Assembly: GCA_023376005.1 (NCBI GenBank)
Contig: CM042141.1
Coordinates: 98,851,597 to 98,915,596 of the forward strand
Origin: Doryteuthis pealeii
Taxonomy: Eukaryota > Mollusca > Cephalopoda > Myopsida > Loliginidae
Length of the DNA stretch: 64,000 nt
Direction: 5' to 3'
Positions 43,286 to 54,936 of the stretch are shown here, piece after piece. Each line of letters begins with the position of its first letter. The stretch's first letter is position 1. A program made the translations under genes and the position numbers. Below the pieces are notes generated by a model. That model was not told the DNA's origin, did no database searches, and worked only from the letters and a program-made list of their open reading frames with translations.

Positions 43286-44411
43286 CCCCAATGCAATAAA
43301 ACATTATACAGAGTGGCCCATGAAAGGAAAATTGAATCATTTAGTCTTTTGATTTATAAAATATAGTCTGAGGAAATATATTTTTACCTATTTGCAAAAA
43401 ATGATATCCTGTAGATTGACTTTATTTTCACAGATAAAACAAAGTTGCACCTTAATTCAAGCACTTGACATTGCTCAAGATTTCTGTTGTCAATCCTCTT
43501 ATCTCTACATGAATATTATTCTTGAGAGCTGTAGCAATGTCTTAAGTTTATTCAAGTATACACACTCCTTTAAATAACCTCTTAAAAAGAAGTCAAACAG
43601 ACAAAGCAGGCGATTGGGGGACCATTTGTATTCTGAATTTCTTGAAATTATTCTGCCACCAAATTTTTATTTTTTTTTAAATTATAAACCTCTCGGTTGA
43701 ATAGTAAATATTCTCTTATTTTAATTCGTTCTTTCCCATTATAACTTGATATTTTCAATTTGCATAGGTTACTTATGATATCTGAAAAATAATACAAAAA
43801 ATTAAATGAAAAAACAGTTTTGAATTTTTAAAATCTTTCTGTATTTTGTGAACCACTCTTTATTAAATAAGACTAACAAAGATTACACATTTCACAGTTT
43901 GAACGCTAGCTCTTCCTATCACTCCTGGCTTTCATTGCTAATTTAACTATTTTTAACTAAGACAGTAAAGAATAAAATTAGAATTATTTCTTTTTGTTAA
44001 TAGATTTCTTTCAAGATTTATCAATGGAGTTATTGCTGATATTTATTAAAATAAAACTACTAAAAATCAATAAAACCAAGTAAATATTTATTAAAATAAA
44101 ACTATTAAAATCAATAAAACCAAGTAAATATTTATTAAAATAAAAATTTTATGATGAATATGCAAATTAGCCATTCTGTTCACATTGTAAACCACTATTT
44201 GGTTGTATATATAAACACAATTTCATGTTATTAGTATGGAGATAAGGTCAACTGTATTAATTATATAAAACATTTTTCTTAATAATTGAGATCTAAATAA
44301 ATTAAAAAATCATGGAGAATGTGATGTAAATAACTAAGGTAATTGTGACATCAGTGGTGATGTAGTTTCAGTTACAGACACTCACATAATCTCCATTGTA
44401 ATAAGATAATA

Positions 44412-44662
44412 GTGGTTTAGCTCAGTTGATAGAGCATCCATCTAGAGTAATCATAAGGTTCCAGGTTCGATACTGGCCCTCACCAACTCAGTGTGTGAGT
44501 ACCACAGCTTGGATGTGTGCAGTAAAGTGGGGAGCTGCTGGTAGGTGTGGAGTTTCACCTCAGGTGCAAAAACAATCTCCCTGGTCTAGCACTATTGAAA
44601 AGGGGATAGACTCCCTTGCTGATTGGCTGATACCAACAACAGGCCACTACTCTGGCTTTACT
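44412..44662 (+). repeat. SINE S2, intact-looking tRNA-like head
   Basis: GTGGTTTAGCTCAGTTGATAG is a tRNA-type A box and GGTTCGATACTGGCCC a B box. Body AGTAAAGTGGGGAGCTGC, GGGGATAGACTCCCTTGC, ending AATAGGCCAC-like. An S1 copy follows directly. Confidence 0.8.
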
Positions 44663-44667
44663 AAATA

Positions 44668-44945
44668 TTTGTGATGTAATGGTTAGAATCGTAGGTAATG
44701 AACTCGTCCAGCTGAGTTCAAATCCTGAACGAAGTTGTTTGCATTTCACATAGCGTTAATACCTTTGGGAAAGGTATGCATCCAACTACTCTCCCTCCAG
44801 CTATGGATAAATAGTAGATCAGACTGGACTCTTTAACCATGGCTAGGTAACCAGTCTAGGAGAAGGAAAACTCAGAAGTGAAACCTATTAAACTCCACTT
44901 AAGAAATTGAACTTGTGCACCCTCCTTATAAATAAATTATAAAAA
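44668..44945 (+). repeat. SINE S1 copy
   Basis: GTGATGTAATGGTTAGAATCG (A box), GAGTTCAAATCCTGAACG (B box), CCTTTGGGAAAGGTATGC, CCCTCCAGCTATGG and the S1 tail. Confidence 0.78.
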
Positions 44946-45227
44946 AATCATGGTTTTATATTCATCATGAATTAATTACATAAAGAGGAGTTGAAGTTGG
45001 AGGTGCCAATAGTATAGGAGTTGGAGTCAGAGGTTTTATGTTCTGACTTCACAGCCCAAGACAAAAAGGTATCATCAGCTTTTGGAAGATTGGAAGCAAA
45101 TGACTCTGGGGAAAATCCAAATGTTCTTGTCAAGAGATAAATACAAATCATACAAGAATTATTTGCTGGAAATTTTGAGGCTTTAGAATTTAGATTTTTT
45201 GGACTGTTGTTGTAATCTTTGTTGTTA

Positions 45228-45617
45228 CTAGCAAAATAAAAAATGCCCTCTGGGCGATGTAAAAATAGATTTTTGAAACATATTGCCTGAGGGGTGGGAG
45301 TAAAAAATTCAATGTCAGCGAGTTTGTACCCTAAGTAAGTAAAATCATCAAATTCATTAAAGGATTAAAAATAAAACAATTTGAAATGTAAACTTTAAAT
45401 ATGTATTAAGATAAAACAAACTATATATAGATATATAATACCAATCATGTATTTATTAAGACTTGTTTTAAAAAACAATGAGGACTGTCTAATGTTGCAT
45501 GTTCAAATTTTGAGTGTATTTATTCTATGTTATGACAATTTTGGGTAATATGACGTAAGCAGTGACGTAATTTTTGTTACAGACAAAAACCGGAAGCGAA
45601 TCTCCATTATTAATAAA
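45228..45617 (-). mobile_element. Helitron-like element, family B, copy 2
   Basis: The 3' end has hairpin GCCCAGAGGGC and ATTTTGCTAG at 45228 followed by T. The 5' end TTTATTAATAATGGAG at 45617 has TT instead of TC. Co-linear with 62453-62872. Confidence 0.72.
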
Positions 45618-45754
45618 TATACAAAAGGTTTCGGCCAATGTGCCATCTGGCCTTCTTCAGGTGTTTCTTATCGAACTCTAGAACCTTCTCGTCAAACTCT
45701 GGAGCTTTCACAGAACTTCGAATCGAACCCTTTATTCAATCCACTGGGGAGCCC

Positions 45755-46340
45755 TGTTGTCTGCGGCTTTAGAATACACAGACTGCACCTCTGCAGAGGA
45801 ATAAGACACCCCCCAATGGGTCACCTGTTGGCCATTGTTGGTGACCTGTGATGCTTAAGGATAGAATCCTGGTGGATGAGCAGTCCATGACATGCAACAC
45901 TCCACTTATAACCTTACTTAGGCTAGACGGGCGGTCGGAGAGGCCCCCTCCCATCAATCGGCTAGTCATGTCAAGCACCTATCTGATTGCCTCAACCCTA
46001 TTGCCATTATGGCAAGCCCCAAATCTTTTTATCATATAAAGAAAGCAGTGGCTGAGGGTCTTCATGTCCTGGGAATGACGTTAAACTCTATCTGATGGTG
46101 AGTTCCAGTTCTGGAGGTCTGGGAAATGTGGAACACCATTTCATCACAGTTGCTCCCAGGTCCATTCTAACTGGCTTAACCAACCCAGAGTGGTAGTACC
46201 TGTTGGGGTCCCATCTATGGGTTAAATAGAAAAATGTGTTTATAAAAAAAATTGAGTATCCATCAAAAATGAATTTATTTAAAAAATTTGTCAGCATTAA
46301 ATGACCCACCAAGGTTGATATGCCGTAAAACAAAACAAAC
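45755..46340 (-). repeat. Repeat R4 copy with FB fragment upstream
   Basis: GCACCTCTGCAGAGGAATAAG, GTGATGCTTAAGGATAGAATC, CTAGACGGGCGGTCGG, AGTTCCAGTTCTGGAGG, GGGTCCCATCTATGGG. Preceded by FB arm sequence (45620-45725: CCAATGTGCCATCTGGCC). Confidence 0.75.
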
Positions 46341-46620
46341 AAACAATCCACTGGGATAGATTGTGCTCCCAGGTCCATTCTAACTGGTTTAACCAACCCG
46401 GTAGTACCTGTTGGGGTCCCATCTATGGGTTAAATAGAAAAATGAGTTTATAAAAAAAATTGAGTATCCATCAAAAATGAATTTATTTCAAAAATTTGTC
46501 AGGTCCATTCTAACTGGCTTAACCAACCCGGAGTGGTAGTACCTGTTGGGGTCCCATCTATGGGTTAAATAGAAAAATGTGTTTAAAAAAAATTGAGTAT
46601 CCATCAAAAATGAATTTATT
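46158..46620 (+). repeat. R4 3' end present three times in tandem
   Basis: A roughly 120-bp block (TCCATTCTAACTGG, AGTACCTGTTGGGGTCCC, TATGGGTTAAATAG, GAGTATCCATCAAAAATG) occurs at about 46158-46280, 46371-46498 and 46502-46620. Confidence 0.85.
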
Positions 46621-46694
46621 TCAAAACTTTGTCAGCATTAAATTACCCACCAAGGTTGATATGCCGTAAAACAAAACAAACAAACAATCCACTG

Positions 46695-46880
46695 CAGTAG
46701 ATTGTTCTTATTCTGTGAAGGCTCCCAATTATGACATAAAAGTTCCCAAGTTTATCAAGGAGGTTTCTGGGTTTGAGGAGGAGAAACACCTGAAGAAAGC
46801 TGGAGGGCACATCGGACGAAATGTGTATATAACAATAAAGATGAGGACAATAGTACAAAAAATACAAATACAAATTATAC
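46695..46880. repeat. FB fold-back fragment
   Basis: Contains TGAAGAAAGCTGGAGGGC, ACATCGGACGAAATG, AATAAAGATGAGGACAATAG; one arm only. Confidence 0.7.
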
Positions 46881-46889
46881 AATAGCCAT

Positions 46890-47984
46890 TATGATTCCAT
46901 TGTTATTGTTCAGTTCTGAATGCTGGACTGTCTACAAAACGTGTAATAGGTACATGATGACTTCGTCATAAGACAATGAGGGCAGCATGTGACAAATGGG
47001 GAGGTATTGAAGCTCTCCAGCCACCACAATGTACACTATTAGCTTATTTTATCTTCAGATCACCAGACAAACTATCCATGCGATTCCTCAAGGTTTGCTA
47101 AAGCGTTAAGCTTACATAGCCAACTCCTGCCATCCTTTGTTGCTGTGCAATAGTGTATGACCAGATCTACCATAACTAGAAAAGAAAAAAACATCATGCC
47201 AAGATTTTAAGTCCATTGTGTCACAATTTGATTAAATGAAGAGGTGAGAGGTAGGAATACTGCTGGACCAACTCGTGTGTGTGTGTGGATAGTTAAATAG
47301 ATAGATACGTAGAAATATGTTCTTCATACATAAATCTAAGTAATCATTAAATTTTCAATAAAAAATAAATAAATTGATAGCAAATTGCCAATCTACAATG
47401 TTTTTTCCTAAAATATCTTGATTAGGAACAACAATGAAAAACAATGATGATGGATATACATTTAACAGGTCTGAATTCAGAATTTTCCTTCTCCTAGACT
47501 GGTTGCCTAACTTCAGCCTTCTCAGGTGTAAAAATATAAGGGAAAAAAATAAGAGAGGAATCCCTTTCTAAAGAAAAATAAAAATAAAAAATAAACAAGG
47601 AAAGGTTCAATGGTCTGAAGAATTTCTGGTATAAAAGACACTCATCCCATAACCAGGTTTGGTTATAAGGACACTACTCGTGTAGCAGGTCTTGGCGAGG
47701 AATAGTATCACAGGGCCCATCCCTCTCCAGGTCTGATTAGAGATCAGTTTTCCTAAGATGTATTGGCCATGTTACAAGATTAGAAAAAACTGATCACCTG
47801 ACAAAGTAGATGTTGTTGTTGTTCATGTCTAGCTAAGTAGATTCAGTTGCCATGGTTGAGTGAAACTTTGAAATGAAATCTGAATCACCTTCAAATATTT
47901 ATGCCAAATTGATTCAATGTTAGGTTTCTTTGGTTGGTTGTTATTTGGTTTAATGGCATATCATCCATTATGAGTTATTTAATG

Positions 47985-47990
<6 letters not shown>
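46890..47990. other. No gene or clear element seen
   Basis: Mixed AT-rich sequence with a short S1-like piece near 47465-47525 and an R4-type edge near 47935-47985 (TGGTTTAATGGCATATC). Confidence 0.5.
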
Positions 47991-48038
<48 letters not shown>

Positions 48039-48216
48039 CTAATCTTATTAGTAAACCCTTAGCAGTAAGAAAAAAAAACCAGCAAATATTTTGTTAGTAA
48101 AATATACTACCAAACTTCACCTGGGGAAAAAATGAAAGACCAAGAGGGTCACACCAACCAAAAATAATCGATTAACACTTGGCCAAAAGAAAAAAAATTA
48201 ATATATAAAAAAAAAG

Positions 48217-48283
<67 letters not shown>

Positions 48284-48495
48284 AAAAGTCCAGAGAAGAA
48301 ATCTTCCTTACGACACAAGAGTTTTATTTTAAAAAACCTGTTGCAGTTTGAGAGCTCAATGTGTGCTCTTAATGTTAGAGTCACAGAGCAAATATATAAG
48401 TAAAGAAATAACAAAAGACTTAGAGATTTAGCATTATAGTCTATTTCAGGGAGCTTAGACAAATAGTCTAACTCTCCTGACTCATCAGATGCGAA

Positions 48496-48536
<41 letters not shown>
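47990..48536. repeat. Cluster of three (TA)n microsatellites
   Basis: TA runs at 47990-48032, 48222-48280 and 48501-48536, separated by unassigned sequence. The last abuts the family A Helitron-like 5' end. Confidence 0.9.
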
Positions 48537-48539
<3 letters not shown>

Positions 48540-51141
48540 AATATATAAAACAGAGATTTTGGTATGTACGTGTCGACGTATAACAAAAAAACGGGAGGTC
48601 ACTTAGATTCAAAATCTTGCATACACATTGATATCGTTCTAACTAAGAAAAATTCCAAATTTGGTTATTGATTTTTACTGATTAAGGGATTTAATCGATT
48701 AATTAATCCAAAATCACCCAATTTGCGGAACTGTCCGTATATCAGCCCCTCCTGATAATAAAATATTGTCTCTGCCTGCTTATTGTTAAAGCGATAACAG
48801 CAGCGAAGTTTTGATTTTAATGAATTAATTTTGCAGTCTAAGCCGTTCAGCTCCGAATTTATGGCCTATTTATGGTCCAGTCTTTAATAATTTTTATATG
48901 TTAGAAAGATAAGAAAATACTCTTCAAAATATGTAATTTGTGTGAGTTTTTATTAATTGAATCATTTTTTACAGCGAGTTAAAAAATTAAAAAATGGCTT
49001 CGGATAGCCACGCTGCCTATGATTATTGCGATACAAGCAGTGCAGTCTATAACAGTCAGATCGGAATCTCTTACCTATTTAGGATTTTAATCTTTAAAAT
49101 ATTTATATCTTTAGTAATAAGATGAAATAGTCTTTCAGAATATGTAATTTGTATGTGTTTTTATAGATTAATTTATTTTTTACAGCGAGTTAAAAAAAAA
49201 AAAAAATACTACGTATAGGCGATAATACGAATAAGGCATCTCGGAATATCTTAGTCTTTCTGAATATGTAATTTGTATGTGTTTTTATAGATTAAATTAT
49301 TTTTTACAGCGAGTTTGTCCATATTCTTAAATTGTACAGTACACTCATTTTAATTTTAATTTTTTGTAATGCATAAAAATTGTAGAAAATCAAAATGTAC
49401 GCTTTACGGTTACATTATTAAAAAAATAACAGTATCATGAAAATCAGTTTACGTCGTAAGTACAGTTACATATTTGTATAAATTAAACTAAGATTTTCAT
49501 TCGAATAAAATGACTTTTAATTCTTTAATTTATTTATTAATTTTTATTGTTAGAGTTTTAAAGGGTTAAAAATAACAATAAGATTGACGAATTTCCTTAG
49601 AAACTGTTTTTCTTTTGGTTCGTTAACTAATTATTTTCTCAAACCACGATAAAAAAAACCAAAAAAACAAAGGTTACTAATACGGACAAAATCCGGTGTT
49701 TTATCTTTAGTCGAAGGCCCGACTGGAGATAAGTAGTCAATTATTTGTAAGACGAAATTTATTTCAAGTTTATCCGACAATATCCAGTTATTGGAACATT
49801 TCAAAAAAATTTTATATGTAAGTACGAAAAATTGTAAGCGCTTTGTTTATCAAATGACATGATTCGTTAGTAAATTACCTGAAAAGTTGATAAACAAAAC
49901 AACTAACAACAACATTTAAATTATTATTCAAAATACAATTTCAAATATTCCTCAGAATTTGCCTTACAAATTAAATTTTAAGTTTTATGATTTTACTCTT
50001 TATTGTGAAGTCAATAAACATCGCTGAGTTTATAGTGCAACTTTTCAGTTCTGAAAAATTGGCATGTTTAAATAGAGATTTCATAGGTGACATTTGAACT
50101 TTTATGAAAATTGATGTTTTGTAATTAATATAAATTTTGTAATAAAACTTAATTTTAACTAGGGGGGGGGTAGTTTAATGGGAAAATAAATAAATAATTT
50201 GGGTTCCGTTCAAGCGGTTCCGATATGGGGGATCAATTTACTATAAACTTATACGAGGAAATGAGCACCCGTGAATACTCAAATAATAAAGAACTTTTAA
50301 GAATTTTTTTTTTCAATCTGATAGATTGGTGTGTAATCGATAATAATCAACTGAAGGAAAAAAAAATAGATGGGGGGTGGGAGTCCAGATAATCAGGTCC
50401 ACCAAAACGTTTTTAAACAATGTTTTTAAAATACTAGGTATCACAATTTTACCCTGTGAAATTTACCCCCCCCCTATATTTAACACTATGAAACTTGCAG
50501 AAAAATTAATATTTTCTTGAAAAATTTTTTCCATTTGAAAGAAAAAACATTAAATAAACTCCTGATGATTTTTTAACTTTTTTTCAGCTTACGGAAATAA
50601 TGAAAATTATGATTGAAAAACAACGTTTTCATTTTTGCACTGTTAAATCAACTGAAAATTAACGTAGCTAAAAACAAGTTACGATAAGAGTTTTTTAAAT
50701 TCTATGAAAAATCAATTAATTATAAATAATAACAAATATTTCCGTTTTATTCAAGATGGCTTAAACTGATCAATTGGTGGTTCCTTAGCAAAAATAGATA
50801 TTGCAATACGAAGAATTTAAATTTTCGATTCTCAGCTTCTTTTTAAACTCAACATGCAATTAAGAACTATATGTGAATTGTTGTCATGTACAAAAAATTT
50901 AAAACAATAACAAACAAATATACAAACGAATACTTTCAATTTGTTGTATAATAATATGAAATAATTTTAAACTATAAAACAGAAAATACAAATCCTGAAA
51001 TATACAAATTCTCAATGATTTTAGTTTCAAGAATTATTTTCCTCTTACCCCCTCTCTAACTACTGTCTTCCACTTTCTCTCTCACTCCCTGGTGATCCAA
51101 ATTTCATTTTAGTCCGGTCATGGACCGGGTACTTTAGCTAG
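48537..51141 (+). mobile_element. Helitron-like element, family A, 2.6 kb, non-autonomous
   Basis: 5' TCTAATATATAAAACAGAG after A. The 3' end has a perfect 6-bp hairpin CCGGTC-ATG-GACCGG followed by GTACTTTAGCTAG and T. Ends match 22465-23489 and the 3' end at 25602. A near-repeat (CTTTCAGAATATGTAATTTG) occurs at about 49134 and 49257. No Rep or helicase motif in any frame. Part of its interior (50150-50760) is R6 repeat. Confidence 0.78.
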
Positions 51142-51204
51142 TATATATGTATATCACTAGGATTGTCAAAAGCTAAGATGTAAAAAGTGCTTGATATCTA
51201 AGTA

Positions 51205-51370
51205 GAGAAAATAATAAAGTTAAACCTAATGAGTTGGATATACCTACTAATAATTTCGCTTAGTAGCTCATCAGGGCAAGAATCTGAGTGAGTCAGATTC
51301 TTTCCCTGATGAGCTCCTAATTGAAACTCTTAGTAGGTATATCTGACTCATTAGGTTTAACTTTATATGA
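51205..51370. mobile_element. Fold-back element, about 75-bp arms
   Basis: AAAGTTAAACCTAATGAG...ATATACCTACTAA...GCTCATCAGGG...AGAATCTGA on the left, inverted on the right. TCATCAGATGCGAATCTGA at 48481-48500 is a distant relative. Confidence 0.78.
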
Positions 51371-51379
51371 AGAAAAAAT

Positions 51380-52260
51380 TGATATAAAATCCGACAATGT
51401 ATATAGTATAAAGTTTTGGAAAGCAAGAAAATAAGTCAAAGATTGACATTTAGAAAGACGTCACTAAAATGTTTCGGTTTTAATTAAACCATCCACAGGG
51501 CTCAACAGGGTTAATAATCATAAATTGTGGAAACAAGCAAAAGCTTTTGAGCCTTTGTTTATGATGTTTAAAAGTTTTCTCTCGGTACTTGAAATATAAG
51601 AAAAATGTAAAAACAAAATGCCATGCAATGTTAGCAATGTGGTGGAAATCAAAAAAATCCATTGTTGTCAGAAATCAACGGCTTTTGGCCTACTTGTCAC
51701 TGCGTCTATGGAAAATTTACAGTAAACAAGAGCATCTCCTTCCCCTAACCGGGATATGCATGTGGGGTTTTTGAATTTCATATTCCTTTGTTACTTTTTC
51801 CATGAATTCAGCACAGGTGAATTCATTGGTTGGAGCTGGTTCAACCAACCCAGGGTAAATGCCATAAGTAGTAAGCCAGACCTTTGGAGACCTTACTTTT
51901 GGGATTACCCTTGTAAATAAATAAAGATGTGATATTGTAGTTGTAGTTTAGTATCTTGTCTTGACTAAATCCAAAGGATCTTCATAATACTATTTTTTTT
52001 ATTTATGCCTTTAGGTAATTTCTGTTTTATATTCAAAGTATTCTATATTCTCATGACTTTTCTCTCAACAGCAACATAAAACCCACAATCTATTTTCAGC
52101 TTACTCTGACTCATTCCCACAAGGAGTCATTAGACCATTCTTAAACTACATTTTCCTATTGTTAATATATACTCTATTTGCACTATATAATCCAATTGGT
52201 ATGTAACACACAATCTAGACTGGGTAGTTTTAAATGGGAATGAACATAATAAAACAAAAT
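51380..52260. other. No gene or clear element seen
   Basis: Unassigned sequence without a bounded repeat. CTTTGGAGACCTTACTTTTG near 51881 and the following GGGATTACCCTTGTAAATAAA also occur near 937-965, so some of it is an old repeat. Confidence 0.4.
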
Positions 52261-52261
52261 A

Positions 52262-52851
52262 TGAGGGTCATTCAATAAATAAGGTGAATTTTGCCTAAGG
52301 AGTTGCCAATAGAAACAGCTGTTTACAGCTGTACTTCTTTTTTCTCTAGGAAATCAATATTGATGGGTCCTTTCATGTCTCATAAGACTGTCTGCATGAT
52401 CTTCTTTACTGACCACTGCCGGAACTTTTTCTTTACTGGAGAGTCAGTATGTTTCCATTCCATGGACTGTTGTTTTTTTTATTTATTTATTTATTTATTT
52501 TTTACTCTGAATCATTGTAGCAAACCTATGTTTAGCCCATTTGTAAACATTTTTTTTTACTAAAACTTGTTTCTCTGTACATGTCATACATTCTTCTGTA
52601 AATTTCACATGGTTTACAGTTCTCTGCCACCAAAAACTTGATGACAGACCTCTGTTCAAGCCTAGAGAACTCTGTTCGATTTGCCACTATTTTGAATATC
52701 CTCAAAACAAATATTTTTGCAAGATTAAAATAATGTTTGCTATAAAGCAATTCCAAATGACACAGTGTTTACATTTATAAAAAAAGAAAATTTTTTGTTT
52801 TTGTTTTTTTTTAAAAAAAACATCCCTCTTATTCATTGAATGACACTTGTA
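52262..52851 (-). mobile_element. Mariner (Mos1-like) deletion remnant
   Basis: Ends resemble inverted repeats (GGTCATTCAATAAATAAGG at 52266; CTTATTCATTGAATGACAC at 52827). The minus strand encodes an N-terminal helix-turn-helix segment (SRLEQRSVIKFLVAENCK, EIYRRMYDMYRE) and, after a deletion, a central segment (QSMEWKHTDSPVKKKFRQW, MKGPINIDF) with a stop replacing the usual Trp before the latter. Catalytic C-terminal part missing. Confidence 0.82.
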
Positions 52852-52984
52852 TATACAATAACCTGCTATTTTTTCACTTTCTTTCACAAATATTCATGTA
52901 ATGAATGAGTATTTGTACAAGTCGTGCACACCAAGATAGGTATTTGCACTATAAAATAATGTTTATTGAATTATAATAAATGTT

Positions 52985-53075
52985 CAAACTCTGAATTCAG
53001 ACCAGTTTTACTCCACTTAAAAATTGACCTTGTGTCACACCTTCCTCATGGTGGAAGGGTCGAGTAAATACAGAC
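52985..53075 (+). repeat. SINE S1 tail fragment
   Basis: AACTCTGAATTCAGACC, AAAATTGACCTTGTGTCAC, then a TAAATA end. Confidence 0.65.
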
Positions 53076-53084
53076 AGCAAAATT

Positions 53085-53540
53085 TTTAGTATTATCTGCG
53101 TTATTCGGACTATTGTCCCCATCTTCATTGTTATTTGTACAACGTTTCCAATTAGACACATGGCCTAGTGGAAAAGGTAGTTAGGTTAAGACAGTTCTAA
53201 GTGATAGTTATCTCTGGATTCCGGGTTCAATCCTGAGTAGAGGCAGTAACATAGAATAATAATTAACACAACTCCTACCCCAGCTATGGTTAGCGGAATG
53301 AGAACAGGATACCCCCGAGGACTAAATAAAGGGTTAGGTTCAAAGTAACGTGATGGCTTCTGATTACGACAAGAAAGTTCCCAAGTTCGACAAGAAGGTT
53401 CCTGAGTTCGACAAGAAATACCTGAAGTAGGTTGGAGGGCATATCGGCCGAAACATTGTACAAATAACAATGAAGATGTGGACAATAGTCAGAGTAACAC
53501 AGATAATACTAATCCTCAAGCCTCATCTCAAACATTCAGA
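53085..53540. mobile_element. FB fold-back element interrupted by a SINE
   Basis: Left arm TATCTGCGTTATTCGGAC...TTGTACAACGTTTCC (53093-53150); right part GACAAGAAGGTTCC...GGAGGGCATATCGGCC...GTACAAATAACAATGAAGATG (53345-53540). Confidence 0.72.
53153..53337 (+). repeat. SINE S4 (tRNA-derived)
   Basis: TGGCCTAGTGGAAAAGG (A box) and CCGGGTTCAATCCTG (B box) about 45 bp apart, inside the FB element. The body has CCCCAGCTATGG. Confidence 0.7.
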
Positions 53541-53577
53541 GAAATAGCAAAATTTTTATGAACCTATTTTGTAGTGA

Positions 53578-53830
53578 TACAAGAGGTGTCCGCACCTTTA
53601 AGCAGAGTAACTAGAAATTGCAAGGTTCCAGGTTTGATACCAGTCTTCGCCAATTCAGTGCATGAGTTGGGTAATCTGATCCGTACAGTAAAGTGGGGAG
53701 CTGGTGGTAGGTGTGGCACTCCATCTTAGCAAAAAAAATCTTCTTGGTCTAGCACTAGCAAAAAAAGGATAGACTCTCTTGCTGTCCTGGCTCATATTGA
53801 CAATAGGCCACTCTATTGACTTTACTCTTT
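53578..53830 (+). repeat. SINE S2, A-box region diverged
   Basis: CAAGGTTCCAGGTTTGATACC (B box), CAGTAAAGTGGGGAGCTGG, CTTGGTCTAGCACTAGC, GGATAGACTCTCTTGCTG. Confidence 0.72.
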
Positions 53831-54084
53831 ACAGCTGGTTTAAATCTAGAATTTTCCTTCTCCTAGTTTGGTTGTCTTACCAAGGCTAAAGAACCCAGGA
53901 GTCGGAAGCTGAAGTTTAGAGATTGGAGAGTGACTATCAGTAATTACTTACACTTTTAATCTTATATCAAAATGAACAGGGAAGTTAGGCTAAAGATTTT
54001 TTTTTTCAATGTACACAATTTTATTTGTCAGTAATAATGACCTGATTTTTATTTTTTGTGTTTGTGTTTGTCACTATAATTTGT

Positions 54085-54330
54085 GTTATTTAGATTTTTT
54101 TGGACTGTTGTCCTCATCTTTATTGTTATATACACAACACTTTGGCCAATGTGGCCCTCTCACCAAAAGAAGGGGTTGTCCTTTGGGTATGACACTAAAA
54201 TCCATCTGGTGGTCAGGTTCTAATTCTGGAGATCTAGGGAGTGTGAACTACCTCTTCATTGCCATTACTCCCAGCCCCACTGACCTGTAGTGATAGTACC
54301 TGTTAGGGTCCTGTCTATGGGTTAGATACA
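54085..54330 (-). repeat. FB fragment joined to an R4 terminal fragment
   Basis: GGACTGTTGTCCTCATC and TTGGCCAATGTGGCCC (FB arm), then GGTTCTAATTCTGGAG and GGGTCCTGTCTATGGGTTA (R4). Confidence 0.65.
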
Positions 54331-54444
54331 TCTGTTTCAAAATTACTTGTATTAAATAGGAATATTTGGTATCATATAATTGTGTACAAACCAAAAACTC
54401 TTAGAAAACAACTACACAAAAAAAATGTTAATATAGTTATTTAC

Positions 54445-54530
54445 AAGGCCAGATTATGGGGCTCCCAGTGAGAATCAAACTCACTAACAATGGTCTGCGA
54501 ATCTTGCTTGCTAACCATTACATCACATGA
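54445..54530 (-). repeat. SINE S3 head
   Basis: The reverse strand reads TGTAATGGTTAGCAAGC (A box) and GAGTTTGATTCTCACTGGG (B box). Confidence 0.7.
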
Positions 54531-54824
54531 GGAATAAAACATATTAATATAAGCATACAATGTACATGATTCCCTAACCTCTAAGCATAAAATAGCCAGA
54601 GGCAAATTAACATGCCATTATAATCAGAAAATAATTTTAGTAGTAAAAATTTAAAAAGGATTCCACAAAAACAAAAAAGATTTAAGTTTTTTAGGCAATT
54701 TGGATCAAGTCTCCAATAGGCACCCCCAAATCATTAAGTTAATGAAAGAGGTGCCTATTTGAGAGTTGATCTGGCAATTTTACCGATGGTCATCTATCTA
54801 ATCTTTTGTATCTGTTAATTTCAG

Positions 54825-54936
54825 GGTGACAGAACGTGCAAATCCTTTCTTCGTGCTTCAGCGAAGAAAAGGATATGGAGGTGGAGGTCTCACCGGCCTT
54901 TTGGTTGGAACACTGGATACGGTTTTGGATAACAAG
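54825..54936 (+). CDS. TBC1D9: TBC1D9-like coding exon 2
   Basis: 112 bp: one base finishing a Trp codon, then 37 codons ending on the GTAAGT donor. It holds the [13 protein letters not shown] and GLLVGTLD blocks that identify the family. Confidence 0.95.

Noticed and set aside
44412..44490. Possible functional tRNA gene (good A and B boxes)
   Set aside because: The sequence continues into a conserved 250-bp body shared by four other copies, the acceptor stem does not close, and no anticodon arm folds convincingly, so it is a SINE head.
52291..52563. 90-codon plus-strand frame
   Set aside because: It is antisense to the mariner transposase remnant and runs into a T-rich tract.
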